From: Terfezia claveryi
Taxonomy: Eukaryota; Ascomycota; Pezizomycetes; Pezizales; Pezizaceae
Assembly: GCA_015179025.1 (NCBI GenBank)
Contig: WHUX01000049.1
Span: 248,001 to 312,000 of the forward strand
Reading direction: 5' to 3'
DNA length: 64,000 bases
Shown: one piece after another, positions 22,396 to 33,308 of the stretch
Layout of the letters: every line of letters begins with the position of its first letter
How positions within the stretch are numbered: the stretch's first letter is position 1
Made by a program: the position numbers and the translations under genes
The notes under the pieces: generated by a model
Databases searched by the model: none
Seen by the model: only the letters and a program-made list of their open reading frames with translations
Told to the model about the DNA's origin: nothing

Positions 22396-24997
22396 CTAAC
22401 CCACGGTGTTGACAATCTCCGCCGCCTTCGTTAGGGCCTCGACTTGCATCATACACTCCTTCCTTCGCCTGATGGTAAAGTCACTCTCCCGGAGTAGCTC
22501 TTCAAGTTGGTCAGACTTGTAGAGCTGCTCAAGCAACTCCCTTTGCATCTCCTCCTTGGTAAATCTAAAAGCAATCTATATCAGCTACTACGCTCACCAA
22601 TACATGTCGAAATTAGGGGGGTATACTGGACCAAAGTCAACATAATCGCCTTCGGCACCATGTCAATCATGGTCCTCTTGACAATGTTGTAGTACGAATT
22701 GATCAACAACTTGATAACCTCAACCTCCTGTCCCTCCCTCTCACTCAAGGTGCCAGAAGCCTTCAATGTTGGTGGCGGAGGCTCCATAGCAGCCATCTTC
22801 TTCTTATTCTTACTCGCCCAAAAACTACCGAAGAAGCTCTTATTATCATCCGAGTCTAGTGACTGTGAACTAGGCGAGTCCATTCTAGCTGGAAGCGGCT
22901 TTCCTGTCTTGGGATCGACTTGAACAGGTTTGCTGGCGTTGGCTTTCTCAGTAACAATCGCCATTGCTCTGTGTCCATTCAAGAAATCAGGATGGCCAGT
23001 GTTCACATAGCACGACTCCATAGATACTAGGTCGGTGACTAGCTTATTGGTTGGCTGCATGGCCTTTTTGAAGAATGCAATGACAACTTGGTGGAACTTC
23101 TCCTTCAGGCCGGGGTATCTCCTAAATAGCTAATCATCAAAGCACAACACTTTTAGCAAACCCACTTTAACCTGCTCAACACAACTTAACTTACCGGCTT
23201 ATTGAGTAGTTGCGTCAAAATCCTGACCAGCTCGTCATACACCAGACTGGCACACTTCAAACTCGGTTCCTCCAATCTCTTAATCTGCTGCTTAACGATC
23301 AGCTCAAATGCGGCCGTACCCACAAATAGCGCCGGAGCAGAACCAGAGGAGTTATAAAGGATGGTCCTTATATCTATATCCTTGATCTGTTCGAAAGGAT
23401 CGACAGCCTTTACACCATTGGCGTACAACTCATGGAAGACAAAACTAATTCTCGCACCGCCGGAAAGCTCCGTACTAGAAATCTCCTGACTGTTACCCTC
23501 AAGCAAGGTCCGATAATCGTTCGCAAACTCCGTTATGAAGTTGAGGACAATGTTTGCCGGGCTCCCTAGCATTGAATCTCCCAACGACGCTAATTCCATG
23601 CTGTACTTCGTCAAAGATGACTGTATGCGAGCTTTGATTTCGGGAAGCGTTTGCTTAATATGCATCATTAAAATCTACAACCCTATTATCAGTATGAGGA
23701 TCACCATGTATATATCCGTACCACTTCTACCAGGTTCTTACCATATTGAGTTTCCGGGCGAGGTACGGAGTACCACAGTATGCGTGCTTGTTCCTGTAAG
23801 CCCGATGGTTCTCAAAGAAGTTCCTCTCATGCTCCAAAGCAGCCGAGATCTGTTTCTTGTTGTCGATATCACGCTGCCCACGGTTGACTACAGGGACATA
23901 TCCTAACCGAAGGGGGATGATTCTACCCGCCAAAATATCAACGACATCAGTTCCGTCGTCCATCAAGTCGATCTTGGTCAAAACACCAATAGTCCTTTGA
24001 CCTATCCAATCATCAACATTCACATCCACCAACAAAGGAATCCGCCCGAGCCTAAGAGAAGCCTACCTTCTGGATCAACCTCCCGGGCAAGCTTCAACCC
24101 ATCTGAATTGGCCAGATCCGTATTCGCAGCCGTGACGGCCAAAATTATCGAGTTTGCCTTTTGAATGTGTTGGAGCACCATATTCTTGATTTGTCTTTCA
24201 ATATCTTTTGGCTGATCCCCGACAGGCACCTTAGTCAAACCAGGTAGATCCACTAGTGTGAGCGTAAGGACGTTTGGAGAAAAGATCTTTAATGTGATTG
24301 GTGCTGAGGATATGCCCGCATTCCGCCCAGTCTTGAGTTCAGTATCCTTGACGATCTCATCCCGAATCTTGTTGAAGTCGTGGAATTTTTGTCCTGGGAT
24401 ATGGCCGAATTCTCCCCATTCTTCTACGTTGGCAGCTGAATCGCCTGATGTATCGATCTCCTCCTTTACACCATTTGCCTTTGCGGCGGGGCGGTTGATG
24501 AGTTGGAGGACCTGACAATATTGCATTAGCTTTGACTCAAGTGAGCTTCAAGTGAGCGCTCACCAAAGGCCGCCTAGTGACGATACCAGTACCCCGCGGA
24601 AGGCTACGATAAGGTCAGCTGCTGTTCTTCGAAAATCAATATAGGAAACCTACAAATCCCGCCCTACAATATTCTCAAGCACCGAGCTCTTTCCACTCGA
24701 CTGCGACCCCACAACGGCAATCTGGGGTAAATCAATATTGGGTTGTACCTATCGCCATCGTCAACCATCTGGCCCCTAGCTCCATTCCTAAGCTCCCCGG
24801 AATACATACTCCTACAGTCGCAAAAACATCCTGTAGCTTGTTCACAAGGGTGATTAAACCCGGATCGTTAACGTTGATACTGCATTTTACCCCACAGTTA
24901 GTGCAGCTGCCTAATAACCGGCTCGTGCGAGACGCTTGATAGTGGCTATAGTGGGGAAGGAGATAAGGTTAGCTTACGAGTGACCTGGTTGTGCCAT
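22396..24997 (-). CDS. VPS1: Dynamin-like GTPase Vps1
   Basis: Large GTPase for membrane fission in vacuolar protein sorting, endosome traffic and peroxisome division. The first exon, ATGGCACAACCAGGTCACTC (24997-24978), joins [20 protein letters not shown]. Next come P-loop GSQSSGKSS, the [13 protein letters not shown] switch [17 protein letters not shown] (G3), [12 protein letters not shown] (G4), a stalk exon ([36 protein letters not shown]) and the GED ending KEECMMQ-like [19 protein letters not shown] with stop at 22396. The variable insert (about 22700-22920) is Ser-rich and basic with no pleckstrin domain, typical of Vps1. The substitution [15 protein letters not shown] in the GTPase insert B region also suits Vps1 rather than Dnm1. 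About eight exons, all G motifs intact. Confidence 0.92.
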
Positions 24998-25857
24998 GTC
25001 TATATGGATATCAAAGAAAGAGATTGGGTTATGGAGCTGCGGCCAGCAATGTACTCTTACTGTAAAAAATTCGACGTTCGGGTGTTGTTCGTGGAGGAAG
25101 CTGAACGCGAATAGTTATATGGTAGTCCGGTAGGTGAACTATACGTTGGGCGACGTAGAACAGTTTAGTTTATTTTACCTCGGCGGCAACCGTTCTACTA
25201 TACCTAACTAGGCAGTGATCGACTATACGGATATAAACGACAGCAACCAGCTACATATGGCGTTACGGTATACTAAGAACTATATATATGCCAACCAGAT
25301 GTATAATAGAATAATTGCTGTGTCTATAGGCGGCTGATTACAGTCGCTCAATTCCACTTTCATCGACCGCCTCTCAGAGTTGCCCTGAACATTCAACAAT
25401 CCCAGCAGCGCCTTCAATTCCCGACTACTGTACCATAAACCTGCTAGCCCCCAGTACAGATAGACTCACTTTGGATCCCTTATATATCTTCGCATGTTTT
25501 CTGAGGTTGCAGTGAAAAATGGTGATGAAAAGAACCAAATCTCACAACTTAACGAACGGCTTGTAGCAATAAACAAAAGAGATAGCACTTACAAGCCCAG
25601 TTACCTTCAACTCTCACTTTTCAGTGTTGTTGAAGCTCGTAGAGGCTTGTGCCAACCAGACTATGAAGCTCTTTCAATAACAGCTTCCGGTGCGGAATAC
25701 AATTCACACTAGCGCAATCAGATACATAGAAAATCAAAACAAAGACATTTACCCTGAACCCTGCCTTTCTCACGGACTCCCGCTCCGTCTCCATACACCT
25801 TCCTCTTACTCTTCCGATCCTCCTGTCGCACGTTCTCCCTTCTCTCTACTCTCCGCC
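24998..25857. other. Intergenic VPS1 promoter up to retroelement insertion
   Basis: About 860 bp with no supportable gene. An open frame at 25494-25712 (+) lacks any known domain. The final part is pyrimidine-rich and ends at the TATAT target site of the retroelement. Confidence 0.5.
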
Positions 25858-25862
25858 TATAT
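25858..25862. repeat. Target site duplication, left copy (TATAT)
   Basis: TATAT directly precedes the 5' LTR and recurs directly after the 3' LTR (31878-31882). A five-base duplication is normal for Ty3/Gypsy integrase. Confidence 0.85.
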
Positions 25863-25956
25863 TGTAGAGGTATCTTGGCAAGCTTGGCATAAGTATATAG
25901 AGAGGACGGGGGAGTGAGAGGAGAGGGTCAGCAATGTATGAACATATATCATTACA
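25863..25956 (+). repeat. 5' LTR (94 bp)
   Basis: Starts TGTAGAGG and ends CATTACA, with TG..CA borders. By eye it is identical over all 94 bases to 31784-31877. Very short for an LTR. Confidence 0.95.
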
Positions 25957-25969
25957 TGGTAGCAACACC
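25957..25969 (+). promoter_or_regulatory. Primer binding site
   Basis: TGGTAGCAACACC starts directly after the 5' LTR. TGG is the complement of a tRNA CCA end. TGGTAGC matches the 3' end of initiator-Met-type tRNAs, but the exact primer is not determined. Confidence 0.7.
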
Positions 25970-26020
25970 TACGTTGTTCACTCTATATAAGTTACCAATA
26001 GGTTTTCGTGAACACTGTGG

Positions 26021-27751
26021 ATGCAGTGGATAGAAAGGCAACAGAGGAGCCTAGACCCATCAAGCAAGACATCCACCTCTAGGAGCTCCACTATGAGTTA
26101 CAACCAGGACGACATGGACCCATGGAGGGACCCTAAGTCATTGGCACCTCCGGCCACACCGAGGATTCAGCCGGGATACCTGTTCAATAAAGGGTCGTTC
26201 GATACACCATATGCTGACCGTACACCTCAGTTCTACGAATGGAGGCAAAGGGTGATCGACGAGGGAACCCAGATATCAGTATCAGCAGCAGCGAAGTTAG
26301 CTGCTATAGCACAAGAAGACTACTATCAACAACTCCTGTCTGAAGCCAGTCAGGGGCTGGAAGGGTGGAAAAAGAAGGCTGAGGAATTGGACGCAGAAAT
26401 GCAGAAGAAAGAAGACTACTACCAACGCCTAGTAGCTAAGGCAAGCCTTGAGTGTAGGCAATGGAAGGAAAAAGCTCAGAGACTCGAAATGAATGAGCAA
26501 GGACTAGGGATAGCCCAGAAGCAATGGGGCACTGCAAGTGAGGAACTGAAAGGGGAACTGAGGGCTAAGGAGGAAGAGATACTACGCCTCAGAGTGGAAT
26601 TAGCAAAGGGGGGAGGAATGCTGAGGGAAGAGAGAGGGGATAAGGAGAGAGGGTGGGGAGAGGAGAGGGGAGACAAAGAGAGAGGGTGGGGAGAGGGTGA
26701 GAGGAGTAGTAAGCACGGATGGTTTACGTTCAAGAATGTGGCAGGATTACCACAGTATGAGGGGCAACATGATGCCGAAAGTGTGATAACGTTTATATGT
26801 GCACTAGAATGAGCCTTCGGGCTCCGAGCTCTGGAGACAGGAACGACGGGGTCAACGAGAGCATGGGGAGACTATGCAATACAACGCTTGACTGGGAAAG
26901 CCGCGAAGTGGGCACAGCTGACCTGGCTCTCCTCGGACAGGATTGAATGGGAAGACTTCAAGCAAAGACTCACCCAAGAATACATTCCAACGGATTACCT
27001 CAACAAACTGAAGATGGCATTCGCAAATCTAGCCTGGGACCCGAAGAAACCCCTGACAGCCTTCAATGAGACATTCAGATCAATAAGATTGCGGCTACAG
27101 ATAGTAAAGAAGGAAAGAACAAACGATGAACTCGATGCAACCATCTATGACAGCTACATCACGAAGATCGAATATGCAGCAACGAAAGAGAAGAATAGTG
27201 GACCCGCATGCTTGGTCTATGGGGCATATGTACAGTGGGTAGCATTACAGGAGGGAAAACGTAGGCCCACCCTCACACAGGCCATGGCATTCTGCAGCAA
27301 AATGGACGATATTCACAATCGCCACACAAGTATTGCTATTGAAGGGTTTGATAATCTACCTACTGGCGTAATGCCAGCACGCCCCCTCACTACCTCGGAA
27401 GGTGGTGATGCTATGGATATCTATGCTATGAATACAAATCGAGGGAGGTACGGGGGAGGGTGGGGGAGAGGCGAACGGAAAGGAGCGTCGGGTAAGGGAA
27501 GTCCCAGAAGGGAAGGGGGTACGGTAGAAGGCAGCAAGGGGAAGACCAAGGAGAAGCCAAGCTCCATGACGAAGAACTGGACAGAAGGATGCTTTCACTG
27601 CTATAGCCCTGGCCACGTTAAGAAGGACTGCCCAGGACATAAGAAACTCCTTGAATTACATGCACGCCGCGATGCTCAGGCTAGGATTACGGAGGTTGAG
27701 GACGATGATGAGGATGCGGAGGTTCAAGCAAAAGACAGAGGGGTCGCTTAG
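26021..27751 (+). pseudogene. Retroelement gag (capsid/nucleocapsid) with one stop
   Basis: Structural polyprotein of the retrotransposon. The N-terminal part (26021-26812) is a charged coiled-coil region with a short ERGDKERGWGE direct repeat. Then come capsid-like sequence (AAKWAQLTWLSS, FKQRLTQEYIP) and a basic Gly/Arg region. The zinc knuckle CFHCYSPGHVKKDC (C-x2-C-x4-H-x4-C) lies near 27590. TGA at 26810-26812 interrupts the frame, and the same frame continues open on the other side, so it is a nonsense mutation and not a gene boundary. Gag ends at TAG 27749-27751 and overlaps the pol frame by about 37 bases in a -1 relationship. Confidence 0.88.
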
Positions 27752-30700
27752 CTGCAAAGCGTACCCCTAGTGAGGTCTCTCGAAATGGTATTGGGAATAT
27801 TATTAATAAGGGAATAGAAGTATTAGTAAGGAACAAGGATAATATAGAAACGGAGGACTTGTATGTTAGCTACTCACCAAAGGCAAATCTTCTTCGTTTC
27901 AATGGACAAATCGATTTTAATATTCACAATACCACACAAGAGAGACATCACAGAGTAGCACTAATGAAAAGCCCAAAAACAGGTTATATATCAGAAGTTA
28001 AGACAGCACCAACATGGTGGCAAGCACAACGGAGGGGGTCTAATACCAACAACACTCAAATACGCCGGAAGAGTGCATACATATTGAAGGATGATGGGGC
28101 ATCAGATAACTTTGTGAGCACAAGCTATGCGGAAGCCTTGAGACATACTCCGGGAGTGGTGATAGAGGAAAAGGACATGGGGTTCATGAGAGTATGAACA
28201 GCTGACACGCATAACCCAGCAAGAATTCCCAAACGCGTGATTAAACTAAGGCTAAGAGTGGATACATATAAGTATGAGTCATGGTTTACTATATATGACT
28301 TGACGGATTATGATATTATCCTAGGTAAGCGGTGGATGCAGCACATTAACCTTCGCCACCAGATTAACCATAAAACAAATTTAATGTGGATCTGGGACGA
28401 ACCTAAAGAAGATGGGAGTGTAGATCAAACACTGCATACGCTGAAAGGGTTGGGGCCAGACGAGGGAAGAATAGGAAAGAGAGAGGCATGGGTGATAGAC
28501 GCAGCAAAGGAAGGCATAGACTTGTGCTTTGTGGAGGACATCATTAGAGGCAGGAGGAGGGAGTGGAAAAGGGGCATATGGGTGGAGGTTCGACGGGTGG
28601 AACAGGAGGATATATTAGAAGAAGATATATGGAAGGAGCTCGGAGAGATAGAAGAGGAAGGTATGAGGTCAGTGATAACACAGAATATGGTGTTGTTCCA
28701 ACCGGTATCGTCACTACCTCCGGCGTCCCGAGAGACATTTAGGATAACTCTGAGGGAAGGCCCTACACCGAATCATAGACCGTGGTGATCTTCAATCTTC
28801 GAAGATGAGGAAATCCTTAGACAAATACAGACCGGACTAGAAAAAGGGTGGGTATCACCATCAACTTCAGAATTCGCCTCTCCGGTACTATTTGTCCCAA
28901 AAAAAGATGGCAAGTTGAGGATGTGCATCGACTACCGCCGACTAAATGATATTACCGTGAAAGATAGATACCCTATACCAAATATTGACGATCTCCTACA
29001 TAGGCTGAAGGGTGCTTCATGGTTTACCAAGTTGGATCTAGCAAGTGGGTACCACCAAGTAGCGGTAGCACCTGAAGATCGAGCAAAAACTGCCTTTACC
29101 ACGAAATTCGGGAACTTTGAATAGAACGTACTACCATTCGGATTATGCAATGGACCCTCACATTTTATGCGAATGATGAATAGGTTATTGAGGAAAGGAA
29201 GGATGCAGAGCTACGTAGTGGTATACCTAGACGATATTTTGATCTTTAGTAGAACGCAGAGGGAACATGAGGAGCATGTGGCAGCAGTTCTGGGGGTACT
29301 ACGGAAAGAGGGGTTCAAATTGCAGCCCAGTAAGTGTTTTTTTGCAAAGAGAGGGGTCGAGTTTTGTGGTTTTTGGGTGGATGAATGGGGTATACATACA
29401 GAGGAAGGAAAGGTGGCGTCAGTACGGGAGTGGCCAACTCCAACTAAGCCTCGGCACGTTAAGGAATTCTTAGGCCTCACAGGATTCTACAGAAAATTCA
29501 TACACCATTATGCTCAGATTGCAAGACCCCTATATGCATGTGGGCAGCAGACAAAGGAATCATTTAGGTAGACTACGGACTGTGAACGTGCATTTCAAGC
29601 ATTAAAGAGGAGGGTTACTGAGGCCCCAGTTCTAGCGATACCAGACCGAGAAGGGGGGAAATGGAGCTTAAGGACAGATGCTAGCAAGTTCGCAATGGGG
29701 GCCGTTTTAATGCAGGCACCAGCGGAAGGAGGTGATGATAAGGTTATTGGGTACTTTAGCAGGAAGTTCAAGGATATGGAAACTCGATACCCTACCTATG
29801 ACCGTGAGCTGTTAGCGATTAAGGAGGCTATTATACACTTCAGGTACTACCTACACGGCCAACCCTTTATGATATTTACAGACCATGCCTCTATTCAACA
29901 CATCTTACGTCAGCGGAAACTGTCAACTCGGCAAATGGGAATGCTGAACACTCTACAACACTTTGAATATGACATTAAGTACTGGCCAGGGGCCCGGAAC
30001 GCAGTAGCGGATGCTCTTAGCCGAAGGCCAGACTACAATGACAATGAAACGGAGGCAGTAATGCTAGCAGATACGGCAGTGTCAGGAGAGGAGTGGATAC
30101 GGGAGGTAATAATAAATTATGGCACAAATAAATACTTTGGCCCAATTCTTACATGGATAAAGAAAGAAGAGGAAGAAGGCATAGCAACAAGTGATTTGAG
30201 GAAGGAGTTTGGGACTCTGGTAGAGAGCAGAAAGAAGAGATTCATGATAGATAAAGAGACAGGCCTACTCCTGACAGCCATAGGTAAACAAATCTGCATC
30301 CCACGAGGTGGAGGATTGCGACATCAACTCTTCCACGAGGCCCATGATTCAGAACTAGCGGGACACTTTGGAGCAAGCCGGACATATGGGGTACTGAATA
30401 CAAGGTTTTTCTGGCCTCAATGCTGGCCTCAGTGAAATCGTATGTTAGTACTTGTGACACATGCCAGAGAGTGAAGCCATCAAAACAGCGGGGTTCCTTA
30501 ATGCTATTGCCAATCCCTGAAGGAAGATGGAGCAGGATCGGAATTGACTTTATAGTAGGGTTACCTACAAGTAAAGGGGAAGGCAATAACTGTATTGCGA
30601 CAATTATAGATCATATGACGAAGAGGGTACAGTGGTTCGGAATGAAGGAAGAAACGTCAGCAGAGGAATTCGCCTGGCTGTTTATGGACAGATACGTGAG

Positions 30701-31742
30701 GTTACATAGGGTCCCTGCACAAATTGTATCGGATCGGGATGTGCGATTCATGAGTGAATTCTGGAGAGTGCTATGGAAGCAATTAGGGACCAATCTAACC
30801 CCTAGTACCCCATTCCACCCACAGACAGATGGCCAAGCAGAGAAAGCAAACAACATATGTGGCAGATACCTGAAGACCTTTGCTATACGATATGCTGAGA
30901 ACTGGGATAAGATACTGTGCCTAGCCGAATTTGCATACAATAGTAGCACACACAGCAGTATAGGCTGTTTCCCATTCGAATGTGACCTAGAATACGTCCC
31001 AAGCATCCCATTGGACTCAATTGGGGGACTGGTGAAAGCAAGGACTAGCTATGGTACAGCAAGAAGCCAGACAGCAGAGGCATTCCAGGAGACCCTCATT
31101 ACGATACTCAACAACGCTAAGAGTATGCTACGGGAGGCTCAATCCCGGCAGGAAGCAGCAACCCCACAGCGACAACCAGTGGATTTTAAGGCTAGAGATG
31201 ACGTATTGCTGGCCACAGCCCACCTGCCATCCTCATATGCAAATCCAGTCACTGACGGTAATAAACTACACCATCGCTATACGGGGCCGTTTAAAGTAAT
31301 ATGGGTAAGAGGGAACGCCGCAAAGCTGGAATTGTCGAGGGACTTGGGGATAGGGGAAGTGCAGAACGTAGGAGTGCTGAAGAGATATCTGCGGGAGCAA
31401 GGGGAAGAGGGTGACCCGGAGAGAGTGGCATTGCCACCGCCCCCACTGAGACGGGTGGCTGATGGGGAAGTGCAAGAGGTAGAAAGGATAGTGGATCACG
31501 AGAGGACAGGAACGAATAGGAGGAATTGGAAATACTTAGTAAAATGGAGAAGATTTGATGATGAGCATAACGAGTGGTTATCGAAGGAGCAGCTGAAGGA
31601 CAGTAAGGAATGCGTAGATAACTACCACAGAATGAAGGGGCTGGAGCCGGTGGAATGGAGGATGTCAAGAGGAGAAATGAGAGAGAGGTACGGAAGGGTT
31701 AGAAAGATCACTATTAAAGTGAAGAAGGGCGCAGATGGATGA
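27712..31742 (+). pseudogene. Retroelement pol (PR-RT-RNaseH-IN-chromodomain), broken
   Basis: Replication polyprotein. The protease region has LKDDGASDNFVS near 28083, where Asp replaces the usual Ser/Thr after the first Asp. Reverse transcriptase has VLFVPKKDGKLRMCIDYRRL, LDLASGYHQ and the catalytic YLDD (29224-29235). RNase H has RTDASKFAMGAVL and TDHASIQHI. Integrase has an HHCC zinc site (HEAH.., CDTC), core Asp residues in GIDFIVGLP and SDRDVRF, and the Glu in HPQTDGQAEKAN. A chromodomain (VERIVDHERTG to WRRFDDEHNEWLSKEQL) is near 31480-31600. Four nonsense codons (28195, 28786, 29122, 29569) and a frameshift near 30419, inside the integrase zinc region, interrupt it. Stop TGA 31740-31742. 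Confidence 0.93.
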
Positions 31743-31770
31743 ATTTTTATTGAGTAATTGTATTATTTTA

Positions 31771-31783
31771 TAGAAGGGGGCAG
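31771..31783 (+). promoter_or_regulatory. Polypurine tract
   Basis: AGAAGGGGGCAG-type purine run directly before the 3' LTR, the expected plus-strand primer site. Confidence 0.75.
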
Positions 31784-31877
31784 TGTAGAGGTATCTTGGC
31801 AAGCTTGGCATAAGTATATAGAGAGGACGGGGGAGTGAGAGGAGAGGGTCAGCAATGTATGAACATATATCATTACA
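31784..31877 (+). repeat. 3' LTR (94 bp)
   Basis: Identical to the 5' LTR, with TG..CA borders, followed by the TATAT target copy at 31878-31882. Confidence 0.95.
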
Positions 31878-31882
31878 TATAT
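31878..31882. repeat. Target site duplication, right copy (TATAT)
   Basis: Matches 25858-25862. Confidence 0.85.
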
Positions 31883-33308
31883 GCACACTCCCATTCTCTC
31901 CACTCTGTGGACCCCCTCCCTCATTTGATAGCTTAAGAGCCAAATGCAGGTTCAAGGCATAAAATTGGCTTTTCAGCAAAGATAATAACAAACGTCCCCT
32001 GTGAATATCGCCTGAAACATATCCTTCTATTCCTACAAATAACTACCCAATTACTCTATACTCCAGAGCCTCTTTAACAAAAGTAACAATAAGGGATTCA
32101 CTATCTCCTGCTTCCTCTTAACCTCCAACACATTGTCAGAGAGTGGTAGACCAAAAGCGTGAAAGATTCCATTGAACTGATTTCTGTTTATTACTAAATA
32201 TCTAGGCGAGAGTGTTAACACGCAAATAGAGTGTTAACACGTAACTAGAGTGTGAAATTTTAGGATCGTTTCATTGCTTTGGCCAAACAAAGGAAATTAA
32301 GAAACATCGTCCGGATAACCGCATATGTGCTGATTTCACTATGATCCACATCAGCCAGCCATGATCATAGCTCATTCTAGAAGAATGGAATCAACTTATA
32401 TGCGTGGATCTGTTCACTCAACCTGTTTATGTTAGCTATAGGGTGTACCAGCACCCGAGATCTCACTTGTGGCCTAGTTGCTCCAGTAGTTTATATCACG
32501 GAGAATTCGTTCCCAGGCCTCACATTATGGGGATTGTATTCCCCCTCAACCGCTTTGGGCTATTGAACCTGAAATATAAGTACTATGCAGACGTATACAA
32601 GATTCCTTATTACATACTCTGAGCCTATAGGCATGCATATGTAATTGATGTCTTCGAGAATGTGCGGATACCTTCGCCGGGATACTGTATAATAAATAAA
32701 CTACAATCTAACCGTTCAATCATACCCTATCTAAGTACTACCCAAAGAAAATAATTCATTGGTTGTGTAAAACAATGAAGAAAAAAATGTTCGCCACCAG
32801 GTCCGGGCTATTCTGTCCCCCCAGCAACCTACGCTAATTGGCTTAACTGTAGTAGCGACTACTTACCAGATAAGGTTAGCGTAACATAATTGGTACCGGT
32901 CCCAAGGGGACCATGACGGGCCACCCTGTAATGACGGAAGATTTACGAAGAATGGATTTAACGTCAGCAAGGGTCGATATAACACGATAGCGAAGTCGAA
33001 GAAATCTGAGAGCGAAAGCGACGGTGGCGGAGTCAGCGAGAAGTAATTCCTTGGAAATAACCTTCATAGATATTTTATGTACATATGTACTGTACAAGTA
33101 CATACTTGCCATCTTTCTAGTCCGTCGCATTGCTTTTATAACTGAATTGAGTCCTGCCAAGACTTCAGCAGTCTGGACTCGTCTTAGTCATCGCCGACCT
33201 TAACCTGCCGCGCTCACCATCTAGACATTCATCCCCCCTCGGCACTGAAGCAAGACAGGACACACATATTACCACCACTTAAGTTATCACCCCTCCAAAA
33301 AAGTCACC
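31883..33308. other. Intergenic region right of the retroelement
   Basis: About 1.4 kb leading to YJU2. It contains a 19-bp tandem repeat (32209-32258). A minus-strand open frame at 32876-33160 is not recognisable and its possible splice does not keep frame. No gene is supported. Confidence 0.5.
32209..32258. repeat. 19-bp tandem repeat with GTGTTAACAC palindrome
   Basis: Unit AGAGTGTTAACACGYAAMT occurs twice in full and once partially. Each full unit contains the perfect ten-base palindrome GTGTTAACAC. Function unknown. Confidence 0.8.

Larger units (their letters stand above)
25863..31877 (+). mobile_element. Ty3/Gypsy LTR retrotransposon (chromovirus), full length but mutated
   Basis: Complete 6.0-kb element with identical 94-bp LTRs, a primer binding site, gag, pol with the order protease-RT-RNaseH-integrase-chromodomain, a polypurine tract and a 5-bp target duplication. 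Integrase after RT/RNaseH defines the Ty3/Gypsy group, and a C-terminal chromodomain defines chromoviruses. Identical LTRs imply recent insertion, yet coding is broken by in-frame stops at 26810 (TGA), 28195 (TGA), 28786 (TGA), 29122 (TAG) and 29569 (TAG) and by a one-base frameshift near 30419. It is therefore non-autonomous as it stands. Orientation is the same as the numbering. Confidence 0.96.

Noticed and set aside
32404..32622. Small open frame right of the retroelement
   Set aside because: No domain, AT-rich and flanked by stops. No evidence of a gene.
32876..33160. Minus-strand open frame upstream of YJU2 as a hypothetical gene
   Set aside because: No recognisable domain. The best-looking intron (GTATGT to ATGAAG) does not keep the reading frame, and the stretch is short.
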